From: Nostoc sp. CHAB 5844
GTDB taxonomy: Bacteria; Cyanobacteriota; Cyanobacteriia; Cyanobacteriales; Nostocaceae
Direction of reading: 5' to 3'
Assembly (NCBI RefSeq): GCF_020829595.1
Contig: NZ_JAIVFW010000045.1
Location: 1 to 60,354 of the forward strand
Length of the DNA stretch: 60,354 nucleotides
The notes beneath the pieces were generated by a model. The model had not been told where the DNA came from, did not search any database, and saw only the letters and a program-made list of their open reading frames with translations. The translations under genes and the position numbers were made by a program. This document shows, piece after piece, positions 17,131 through 23,615 of this stretch. How positions within the stretch are numbered: the stretch's first letter is position 1; every line of letters begins with the position of its first letter.

Positions 17131-17291
17131 TAATTAGCCTGACTTTTCACGGGATCTGGAAAACCTCTCTCTAAATCTCTCTCCTTGTAGGAGAGAGACT
17201 TTGAATCTTCCCCCTTCCCGCGTCGGGAAGGGGGCTAGGGGGTTAGGTTTTTCGTCGGCTTTTCCACATGACGTGAAAAGTCAGAATAATT
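17131..17291. mobile_element. MITE-like element with TGACTTTTCACG ends
   Basis: Terminal inverted repeats TGACTTTTCACG (17140) and CGTGAAAAGTCA (ending 17283) are extended by TGGAAAA/TTTTCCA inside and TAATTA outside. The inside holds CTCTCTCCTTGTAGGAGAGAG and CCCCCTTCCCGC/GGGAAGGGGG hairpins and no gene. The size and structure fit a non-autonomous element. Confidence 0.65.
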
Positions 17292-17341
17292 AGCGAGTTA
17301 ATCTCTAGCAATCTTATTTGATTTATGAGAACTCGCTGTGT

Positions 17342-17378
17342 CCAAATCCCCGACTTCTCAAAGAAGTTGGGGATTTGG
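17342..17378. terminator. CCCCGACTTCT hairpin in the precursor intergenic region
   Basis: CCAAATCCCCGACTTCT pairs with AGAAGTTGGGGATTTGG and is followed by T-rich sequence. Member of the dispersed hairpin family (others at 2665, 12477, 22228 and 23205). Confidence 0.7.
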
Positions 17379-17612
17379 TTTTTCACGAATGATTGAAGAC
17401 TGCTATATTACTATCAATTCAAAGACAATTGAGCAGATAAAATCTAAAATTTTAAAAAGACGCAAGACATTTATTTATGTCTTTTAAAAGGTGTTTATAG
17501 CGTTGACTTTTACAGTTTGCATAAATAAAAATTGCATTAACAGTTAAGCAAAACACAGCTTAATTGCCTGCAAAAACTGCTTGATGATAAGCAACTGTAT
17601 TAGGAGAAAATC

Positions 17613-17861
17613 ATGGCAAATATCACTCTTTCGGAATTAAATGCTGCTGGTTCTCAACTGTTCCAAGATTCTGAAAGTTTTCTCAATGATTTGAGTGATG
17701 TTGATGCGATCGCAGCATCCGGTGCTAATGGCAGTTACGTTAGCGACTTTTACGGATTCAACAAGTTAATTGAAGGATTTGTTGATGTCTATGCTATTCA
17801 GCATATCTTTGGACTAGCTAAGTCCTTCAGCAAGTCTCACGATTACGGCTACGGCTACTAA
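17613..17861 (+). CDS. Putative RiPP precursor 2
   Basis: An 82-residue peptide with AGGAG at 17602-17606 before the ATG. The leader MANITLSELNAAGSQLFQDS, followed by LNDLSDVDAIAASG, fits a double-glycine-type leader with cleavage after S-G (about residue 37). The core carries GSYVSDFYGF and IEGFVDVYAIQHIFGLAKSF, and ends in a HDYGYGY tail. It has no Cys but several Ser, Lys and His. It is nearly identical to precursors 3 and 4, so it arose by recent tandem duplication. The downstream kinase, HopA1 protein and C39 exporter indicate modification and export. Direct function is unknown. Confidence 0.75.
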   Translation: MANITLSELNAAGSQLFQDSESFLNDLSDVDAIAASGANGSYVSDFYGFNKLIEGFVDVYAIQHIFGLAKSFSKSHDYGYGY

Positions 17862-17880
17862 TAGCTTAGGAATTCACTAC

Positions 17881-17921
17881 TAAGCTATCTTTCGTTTAAC
17901 TATTATTTGAAAGATAGCTTA
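17881..17921 (+). terminator. Hairpin between precursors 2 and 3
   Basis: TAAGCTATCTTTC pairs with GAAAGATAGCTTA around a 15-base AT-rich loop. With no T-run it may be a partial terminator or RNA-stability element. A near copy follows precursor 3. Confidence 0.75.
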
Positions 17922-17970
17922 ATCATCTGCACAAATTATCAATTCTCAGCAACTGTATTAGGAGAAAATC

Positions 17971-18219
17971 ATGGCAAATATCACTCTTTCGGAATTAAAT
18001 GCTGCTGGTTCTCAACTGTTCCAAGATTCTGAAAGTTTTCTCAATGATTTGAGTGATGTTGATGCGATCGCAGCATCCGGTGCTAATGGCAGCTACGTTA
18101 GCGACTTTTACGGATTCAACAAGTTGATTGAAGGATTTGTTGATGTCTACGCTATCCAGCATATTTTTGGCATAGCTAAGTCGTTTAGCAAATCTAACTA
18201 CGGTATCTCTCAATATTAG
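17971..18219 (+). CDS. Putative RiPP precursor 3
   Basis: An 82-residue paralogue of precursor 2. The leader and SG|A cleavage region are identical at protein level, and almost the first 165 bases are identical in DNA. The core differs by synonymous changes plus Leu to Ile in FGIAKSF. The tail is NYGISQY instead of HDYGYGY. The same upstream block (AACTGTATTAGGAGAAAATC) precedes both starts, so the duplication unit included the ribosome-binding region. No Cys. Confidence 0.75.
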   Translation: MANITLSELNAAGSQLFQDSESFLNDLSDVDAIAASGANGSYVSDFYGFNKLIEGFVDVYAIQHIFGIAKSFSKSNYGISQY

Positions 18220-18241
18220 TAGCTTAAAAATTCATAATTAG

Positions 18242-18276
18242 GCTATCTTTCATTTAACTATTATTTGAAAGATAGC
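18242..18276 (+). terminator. Hairpin between precursors 3 and 4
   Basis: GCTATCTTTCA pairs with TGAAAGATAGC around a short AT loop. It is a diverged copy of the 17881 hairpin, so it was duplicated with the gene. Confidence 0.75.
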
Positions 18277-18328
18277 TTAATAACCTGCACAAACTATCAA
18301 TTTTAGGCAACTCTTTGAGGAGAAAATC

Positions 18329-18574
18329 ATGGCAAATATTACTCTTTCGGAATTAAATGCTGCTGGTTCTCAACTGTTCCAAGATTCTGAAAGTTTTCTC
18401 AATGATTTGAGTGATGTTGATGCGATCGCTCCATCCGGTGCTAATGGCAGCTACGTTAGCGACTTTTACGGATTCAACAAGTTGATTGAAGGATTTGTTG
18501 ATGTCTACGCTATCCAGCATATTTTTGGCATAGCTAAGTCGTTTAGCAAATCTCATGACGGATACTACTACTAA
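18329..18574 (+). CDS. Putative RiPP precursor 4
   Basis: An 81-residue paralogue with GAGGAG at 18317-18322 before ATG 18329. The leader matches precursors 2 and 3 except for Ala to Pro just before the cleavage site (AIAPSGA). The core YAIQHIFGIAKSFSKS is the same as precursor 3, and the DNA is almost identical there, suggesting gene conversion. The tail is HDGYYY. No Cys. Confidence 0.75.
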   Translation: MANITLSELNAAGSQLFQDSESFLNDLSDVDAIAPSGANGSYVSDFYGFNKLIEGFVDVYAIQHIFGIAKSFSKSHDGYYY

Positions 18575-18590
18575 TAGCTTTGTAGTTCAG

Positions 18591-18694
18591 TACTAATTCT
18601 CTATAAAAATGCAATGAATCAGCCTGCACTCGACACTATCAGGCGTTCATGTAGAGTATGCAGGCTGTATTTCTCATATCGCAGAGAATTAGTA
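18591..18694 (+). other. Large nested inverted repeat between precursors 4 and 5
   Basis: Outer arms TACTAATTCTCT and AGAGAATTAGTA lie 80 bases apart. Inner arms AGCCTGCA (18621) and TGCAGGCT (18659) form a second stem. This could fold into a long structured RNA, or it may be a small mobile element. It differs from the hairpins at 17881 and 18242. Confidence 0.6.
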
Positions 18695-18778
18695 TGAGTC
18701 AGCACCTAAAAATGAAGCATAATACGGCTTCATTATCTGCAAAAACCTGATTACAACCAAATCTTTGAGGACAAAATT

Positions 18779-19036
18779 ATGGCTAATATCACTCTTTCGG
18801 AACTAAATGTTGCTGGCTCTCAACTATTCCAAGATTCTGAAAGTTTTCTCAATGATCTGAGTGATATTGATATGAGTGCTGCACATGGTGGGAATAATTC
18901 TAAGTCTTATGACTATGGCTATGGCTCCGACTCATACGTAAGCGTATTTGATAAGCTGATTGAAGCATTTGTCGATGTATACGCCATCCAGCATATTTTT
19001 GGACTAGCTAAGTCGTTTAGTAAATCTAACTACTAA
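18779..19036 (+). CDS. Putative RiPP precursor 5
   Basis: An 85-residue paralogue, more diverged. The leader is MANITLSELNVAGSQLFQDS and then LSDIDMSAAHGG, a true double-glycine end. The core begins NNSKSYDYGYGSDSYVSVFD, where a Tyr/Gly-rich stretch has moved to the front. It ends IEAFVDVYAIQHIFGLAKSF, SKSNY. The GG here supports reading SG/GA in precursors 2-4 as the same C39 cleavage site. No Cys. GAGG at 18767-18770 precedes the ATG. Confidence 0.75.
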   Translation: MANITLSELNVAGSQLFQDSESFLNDLSDIDMSAAHGGNNSKSYDYGYGSDSYVSVFDKLIEAFVDVYAIQHIFGLAKSFSKSNY

Positions 19037-19064
19037 TAAATTTGTAGTTTACTACTAAGCTAAA

Positions 19065-19122
19065 TGGCTCTCCTGGGTTGGAAGGAAAAATGTACCTTTT
19101 ATCAAACAATCCCAGAGAGCCA
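19065..19122 (+). terminator. Hairpin after precursor 5
   Basis: TGGCTCTCCTGGGTTG pairs with CAATCCCAGAGAGCCA around a 26-base loop. It is a strong stem separating precursors 5 and 6 and is unrelated in sequence to the earlier hairpins. Confidence 0.75.
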
Positions 19123-19304
19123 GTTATATCAGGCTGCTAATCTCTGTAGAAAATGATGGTTCTTTCTCCTGTATTCATCAGTGTTAGTCTTACTCTGACC
19201 TTACCTCAATAATTTGTAGTTAATTGTTGAGCATGATTGCAATCATCGATGACTTAATCAAGCTCACTTTAACAACAGTTTCATGATTCTCTGGGAATAT
19301 TGAA

Positions 19305-19550
19305 ATGGCAAAAATTATAATTGCTGATCTAAGTTCTGGTAACTTAGAAAGCTACCTGACCGAAGTGCATGATTTAGATTCTCTGTCTGTATATGGTGGT
19401 GAATCTGAATTTCAGCAAATTCTTAACTTTGCTTATACTTTTTTGAATTTTGTGTTATCAAGCTATGCAATATATAGTATTTCATCAATAGCAAAATCAT
19501 TCAAAATTACTAAGCATAAATATACTTCCTCTGTGTTTAGCTTGTTCTAA
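19305..19550 (+). CDS. Putative RiPP precursor 6 (most diverged)
   Basis: An 81-residue peptide starting MAKIIIADLSSGNLESYLTE, with leader end LDSLSVYGG|ES, a canonical double-glycine site. The core is hydrophobic and Ser/Thr-rich (FLNFVLSSYAIYSISSIAKSF, then KITKHKYTSSVFSLF). It keeps the Y-A-I-x-x-I-x-x-I-A-K-S-F motif shared with precursors 2-5. It is closest to the kinase gene. No Cys. Recognition depends on the shared motif and leader end, as overall identity is low. Confidence 0.7.
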   Translation: MAKIIIADLSSGNLESYLTEVHDLDSLSVYGGESEFQQILNFAYTFLNFVLSSYAIYSISSIAKSFKITKHKYTSSVFSLF

Positions 19551-19738
19551 TTGTTGATGATATCTTGTACGCTTCGGTTTGATTAAAATTAAAATCAGAT
19601 AGCAATGCTGGAAGTTCGCTTCATACTTAATTTTTACGTTGTGAACATTGCCTACCCTACAGTTATTGACAATGGTGCAAGATATTAGTCTGCTTCTATC
19701 ATTAATTAACCAACAGTAAATTTTAGCTAATTTGAGAA

Positions 19739-20929
19739 ATGTCTAACACTATGCCATTTTTATTAAGCTCTCAAAATGTTCTCGACTACTTACTTACCTT
19801 TGGACTGTGTACTCAAGAAGACCAGTCATTAAGTAAGATTGAGCTAAAGCCAGCTAAAAACTTTAACTTGTTAGTTAGTTTACCTGATGGTCGGCAACTT
19901 CTAGTTAAGCAAGAGCGTCTCAATCGAGAAGGAAAAACTGCTGGAGAGTTTGTTGAGGAATGGAGAGTTCATCAGTTTTTCCAAAAATTTCCAGATATCA
20001 GTCATATTCGCTGGTTTTGTTCAGAAGCAGTGCATTTTGATGCTGAGAATTCGATTATTGTTTTTAATTATCTCAGTAACTATCGGGATTTGGCTGATTT
20101 ATATATGAAAGAGAATGTCTTTCCAACTGAGATTGCGATCGCAGTTGGAGTAACTTTGGCATCAATTCATCGTGCCACTATTGAACATCCAGATTATCGA
20201 GAATTCTTTCAAAAAGTTGAGCAAGTACCTAGTTCAAAAAATCCTCATCTCAATCTAGGACTAGATAGAATTACCCCAGAAATTTTTGGTATGGTTCCTA
20301 GTGAGGGATTGAAATTTTTTACTCTTTATCAACGTTACGATAGTTTGGGGCAGGCGATCGCAGATTTGACTCGTTCTTATACCCGCTATTGTCTAACTCA
20401 TCATGACCTAAAGCTGAACAATATTCTTTTATCTTTAAGTTGGCAAGAGGCGGTTGCTAATGACTCTTTCTCAGGTGAAAGTATTATTCGCTTGATTGAC
20501 TGGGAACGTGGTGCTTGGGGAGATCCGGCTCATGATTTAGGAATGCTCATCGCCAGCTATCTGCAATTCTGGCTATATAGTATGACTACCAGCAAATCGA
20601 TGGCAATTGAAGAGTCATTGCGCCTCGCTACAACACCTTTAGAAATACTTCAGCCTTCAATTGCGGCGCTGATGTCAACTTATTTAGCTCATTTTCCAGA
20701 AATCTTGGAGGCTCGTCCAGATTTCTTACAGCGAGTTTTGCAATTTTGCGGTTTAGCTTTAATTACAGCTATTCAAGCCGGACTCCAGCATGAAAAAACT
20801 TTTGGGAATGTCGGAATCTGTATGCTCCAAGTCGCCAAGAGTTTGCTGTGTAATCCAAAAGCATCTATCAAAACAATTTTTGGCGTGGAAGCTTTAGAAC
20901 TTTTACCGACAAGCGTATATCGCAATTAG
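19739..20929 (+). CDS. APH-fold kinase, candidate Ser/Thr kinase of the RiPP pathway
   Basis: The 396-residue product has the aminoglycoside phosphotransferase/choline kinase fold. An N-lobe includes RQLLVKQERLN and VEEWRVHQFF. The catalytic loop YCLTHHDLKLNNILL sits near residue 222. The metal-binding segment LIDWERGAWGDPAHDLGML lies near residue 254. Both motifs are intact. Together with the HopA1-family gene 156 bases downstream it matches the kinase/lyase pairs of class V lanthipeptide (LxmK/LxmY) and thioamitide (TvaC/TvaD) pathways. There the kinase phosphorylates core Ser/Thr before elimination. That assignment is inferred from family and context. Confidence 0.85.
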   Translation: MSNTMPFLLSSQNVLDYLLTFGLCTQEDQSLSKIELKPAKNFNLLVSLPDGRQLLVKQERLNREGKTAGEFVEEWRVHQFFQKFPDISHIRWFCSEAVHFDAENSIIVFNYLSNYRDLADLYMKENVFPTEIAIAVGVTLASIHRATIEHPDYREFFQKVEQVPSSKNPHLNLGLDRITPEIFGMVPSEGLKFFTLYQRYDSLGQAIADLTRSYTRYCLTHHDLKLNNILLSLSWQEAVANDSFSGESIIRLIDWERGAWGDPAHDLGMLIASYLQFWLYSMTTSKSMAIEESLRLATTPLEILQPSIAALMSTYLAHFPEILEARPDFLQRVLQFCGLALITAIQAGLQHEKTFGNVGICMLQVAKSLLCNPKASIKTIFGVEALELLPTSVYRN

Positions 20930-21085
20930 CCTTCTTTAAAGAAACAAGGGGAGTGGGGAGGGTAAAAGACTACTTTCATGCTTGGCTATGAAATTTGTTT
21001 CATCAAGACTGCCTCCTACCTCCTGGTCACTGAGCGAAGTTGAAGTGTGCCTCCTGCTGATTTCTTCATTTACAGGTAAGCTTTT
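20930..21085. repeat. Interspersed repeat between kinase and HopA1 genes
   Basis: At 21011-21057 lies a copy of the motif CCTGGTCACTGAGCGAAG flanked by CCTCCT runs. The same motif appears at 27563-27609, where it is read in frame inside the ABC exporter gene. Confidence 0.8.
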
Positions 21086-22189
21086 ATGCAAATGTTAGAT
21101 TCCCTCGCAACACAACTTTCACAGATTCCTGAGTCATTGCAGACATCACTACAAGACATTATTTCAAACGTAGAAATTCAATCTTCTTATTGTATTCAGC
21201 ACCCAGACTATAAACCATTACAACTGCCAGAATCAGCAATTTCTCGCTTTCAGCAATTACCTGCGGCTTTACAAAAAAAATTCTTGAGTCTGCAATTGCG
21301 AGGTTTTCTCTACGGTATTTATTACAATGGCTCTTTGAAAAGCTCTCTCGCAGCTAATGCAGAGATTAATAATGTGGCTTTAAATCAAAATCTCGAAAAT
21401 AATACGTTGCTGGGTGTAGATGTGGCTTTTTACGATCGCTTGCACGAAAGTAATCGAGGTGATGGCTATTGGAGTTACAATTGGCAGGTAGTACAAAAAA
21501 ATATAGATGACACTTTGGCAGTAGAAAAAGATGGTTTGACTCTGCATATTGAGCGCCATCGTCATCTATTACCCCAAAACCAATTTCCAACTGTGGGTAA
21601 GTATGTTGCAGTTAAAATGCCCAAAAATCTGGTGCAGAACGGATTTTACATGGCGGTGGCGAACGCGGGAACTGCCACAAATCGGGAAAGATTGGTGCGT
21701 GTTTACTTTAATTTGACTCCAGAAGGTGCAGTTGCAGTCATGGATAGTTTGACTACTCAACTCAACTTTCTAGAGATTCCTTTCTCATTTAAAGCCCTAT
21801 ACAATCCTTCCGAGTACGAACGTTATGATTCGGCAGTCTTTTACTTTGACAAAAACGATTATGAGGCGGTTCATTCAGTATTAGAAAGGGTGTATGCAGA
21901 ATGTCAATCTTATTTTCAGCCGGAAGTGCCTTTATTTACTAAGTTTATGGCACCAGGGTTAGCGATCGCAGAAGAACCCAACCGCAGATTTGCTGAACAA
22001 GAAAGTTTTGGGACGCATCGTTGCCAAATTATCGCTAATGGCTTGCTTGATGCTTGGGAGCAAGGAAATGATACGCCAGCCAATCGGTTAACAGCAATTC
22101 TCCAACAATTTTCTCTATCACAAGTGGAATTACAACGTCCTTACTTAAATGCTAATTCCTCGGATATCTATCTGTCTTTGTCTTTATAG
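21086..22189 (+). CDS. HopA1-family protein, candidate phospho-Ser/Thr lyase
   Basis: The 367-residue product resembles the T3SS effector HopA1 family. It has LRGFLYGIYYNGS near residue 73 and YWSYNWQVVQK near residue 133. LHIERHRHLLPQNQFPTVGK lies near residue 151. KMPKNLVQNGFYMAVANAG follows near residue 174, then RVYFNLTPEGAVAVMDSLT. C-terminal FGTHRCQIIANGLLDAWEQG is also typical. In class V lanthipeptide and thioamitide pathways HopA1-like proteins act as lyases that remove phosphate from phospho-Ser/Thr to give dehydroamino acids. No signal peptide. The pairing with the kinase argues for the same chemistry here. Confidence 0.8.
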   Translation: MQMLDSLATQLSQIPESLQTSLQDIISNVEIQSSYCIQHPDYKPLQLPESAISRFQQLPAALQKKFLSLQLRGFLYGIYYNGSLKSSLAANAEINNVALNQNLENNTLLGVDVAFYDRLHESNRGDGYWSYNWQVVQKNIDDTLAVEKDGLTLHIERHRHLLPQNQFPTVGKYVAVKMPKNLVQNGFYMAVANAGTATNRERLVRVYFNLTPEGAVAVMDSLTTQLNFLEIPFSFKALYNPSEYERYDSAVFYFDKNDYEAVHSVLERVYAECQSYFQPEVPLFTKFMAPGLAIAEEPNRRFAEQESFGTHRCQIIANGLLDAWEQGNDTPANRLTAILQQFSLSQVELQRPYLNANSSDIYLSLSL

Positions 22190-22227
22190 TAATTTCTATA
22201 GCAATCATGCATTATTCGTGAGAAACA

Positions 22228-22260
22228 AGATCCCCGACTTCTTTAAGAAGTCGGGGATCT
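22228..22260. terminator. Terminator hairpin between HopA1 and PpiC genes
   Basis: AGATCCCCGACTTCTT pairs almost perfectly with AAGAAGTCGGGGATCT between two converging genes, so it can serve both. Strongest member of the CCCCGACTTCTT family. Confidence 0.85.
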
Positions 22261-22273
22261 GAAAGCTTAATAT

Positions 22274-23050
22274 TTAAGCAGGTTTTGGTAAATCTTGTGA
22301 TGATGGAGAATTATTGCTTATCTTTGCCACTATTTCTAAATTAGCAACTTGTTGTTGTAACCAGTTAGTAAAAAATTCTCCCATAATTTGCAGACGTAAC
22401 TGCTCATCTAATTGCGGTTTAATAATTTCCTCGACTGCAATTATATGTACTCCTTTTGGTGTCACAATTGGTTTGAGAATTTGTGGTGGAGTGGCAGCAA
22501 ATACTGCGGCGGCAATCTCGGCTCGAAAGTCGGCACGGCTGCGAATTCCTTGATAACCACCAGCACGGCGGATTTCTGGGTTTTGGATGTATTGACGGGC
22601 AACTTCTTGAAATGTCATTTCGCCTTCTTTTAAGGCATAAAATAGTTCTAGAGCTAAGTCTTCATCATCTAAGATAACTTCATAAGTTGCTGCTCCATAA
22701 TAGTCGAGTTGGCGAGCATAAAAATATGGTTCAACTTTATCTGCAAATAAATGATTTGCTAATTTAGTAGATAAGATGTTGGCTTGAGCTATTTCTTCAA
22801 AGTCATCTAGAGAAAGATGGTGTTTTTCTAGCCAAGCCCAAGTGTCTTCTGCTCTGAGGAGTTGGTTAGCAAAGCGCATACTATCTGCGGCTTTTTGCAG
22901 TTCTTCTACCTCGACTGTAATGCCGACTTTTTCGACTGTCTCGGCAATAATTTTTTGAGTGGCGATCGCATCTAATATACTAGGAATTTGTCCAGACAGT
23001 TTTATGTAGTAAATAATGTCTTCAACAGCAACATTTAAAAGCTTTGCCAT
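22274..23050 (-). CDS. PpiC/parvulin-like protein 1 (SurA-like)
   Basis: The 258-residue product has an N-terminal helical region (residues 1-105, with QKIIAETVEKVGITVEVEEL) and a parvulin-type domain. The parvulin parts are LELFYALKEGEMTFQEVARQ, then GGYQGIRSRADFRAEIAAAV, then PIVTPKGVHIIAVEEI. There is no signal peptide, so it works in the cytoplasm. PpiC-like proteins often sit beside HlyD and C39-ABC genes in cyanobacterial peptide clusters, where a chaperone role for the precursors is plausible but unproven. It faces the kinase/HopA1 genes and precedes the exporter genes in the cluster. Confidence 0.8.
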   Translation of the reverse strand: MAKLLNVAVEDIIYYIKLSGQIPSILDAIATQKIIAETVEKVGITVEVEELQKAADSMRFANQLLRAEDTWAWLEKHHLSLDDFEEIAQANILSTKLANHLFADKVEPYFYARQLDYYGAATYEVILDDEDLALELFYALKEGEMTFQEVARQYIQNPEIRRAGGYQGIRSRADFRAEIAAAVFAATPPQILKPIVTPKGVHIIAVEEIIKPQLDEQLRLQIMGEFFTNWLQQQVANLEIVAKISNNSPSSQDLPKPA

Positions 23051-23204
23051 AATTAATTTCCTCCACTAATTATGATTAGTGTTTTTAATTTTGCATCGAA
23101 GTTAGCTGCATATCTATATATGTTTGCTTGAGAGAGTTTTTCTTATCTCTATCTAGTGGAAGTTTCGCTTGATAATTAAAAGTTTTTGTTAGACTTAAAA
23201 ATTC

Positions 23205-23237
23205 AGAACCCCGACTTCTTGAAGAAGTTGGGGTTCT
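23205..23237. terminator. CCCCGACTTCTT hairpin upstream of PpiC gene 1
   Basis: AGAACCCCGACTTCTT pairs with AAGAAGTTGGGGTTCT. It sits in the gap between the two same-strand genes hlyD (upstream) and ppiC-like (downstream), so it would attenuate read-through between them. Confidence 0.75.
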
Positions 23238-23338
23238 AAGCCTTATGAATAAAATTAAACGTGAAATTAGGGCAGGCTTTTACAGCCTGCTCTATTCACA
23301 GTCAAGATACATGATTTTATTTCAGAAGTAAGTAGAAA

Positions 23339-23478
23339 TATAGCAGTTCTCGTTTGCATGAAGTTGGTTTTTTCACCTCACCCCCACCCCTCTCCTTACC
23401 AAGGAGAGGGGAGTGTTTGCGTCAGCAAATACGGGGTGAGGTGACGAGTGTATTGCACTCTCAGTGAGAACCGCTATA
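23339..23478. mobile_element. MITE-like element, TATAGCAGTT family, copy 1
   Basis: Terminal inverted repeats TATAGCAGTTCTC and GAGAACCGCTATA enclose 114 bases with a CTCTCCTTACC/AAGGAGAGG hairpin and no gene. Related elements lie at 30280-30402 and 37545-37645. Confidence 0.7.
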
Positions 23479-23615
23479 GTTAGTTGTTATACCAATTGTC
23501 TAAAATTTGGCAATAGATTCAAACTCACAAAACTAGATACTTCTAGGCTTTCGTAATTACGAACTACGTTAGCGTAGCGAAGCGCGAGTCCGCGAGCGTC
23601 ATTACGAATTATGAA

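Larger units (their letters stand above)
16909..17612. other. Intergenic region with hairpins and a MITE-like element
   Basis: No gene is seen in 704 bases. It holds two hairpins after precursor 1, a MITE-like inverted-repeat element at 17131-17291, and a CCCCGACTTCT hairpin at 17342-17378. The leader of the precursor 2 transcript presumably begins in the AT-rich part after 17400. Confidence 0.7.
23051..23615. other. Intergenic region with hairpin and MITE-like element
   Basis: No gene is seen in 565 bases. It carries the CCCCGACTTCTT hairpin at 23205-23237 and the TATAGCAGTT element at 23339-23478. A GC-rich stretch at about 23562-23600 (ACGTTAGCGTAGCGAAGCGC) resembles the repeats at 3480 and 5860. 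Confidence 0.7.

Noticed and set aside
20930-21085. A further short precursor between the kinase and HopA1 genes
   Set aside because: The sequence is a dispersed repeat with CCTCCT runs and has no leader-like frame.
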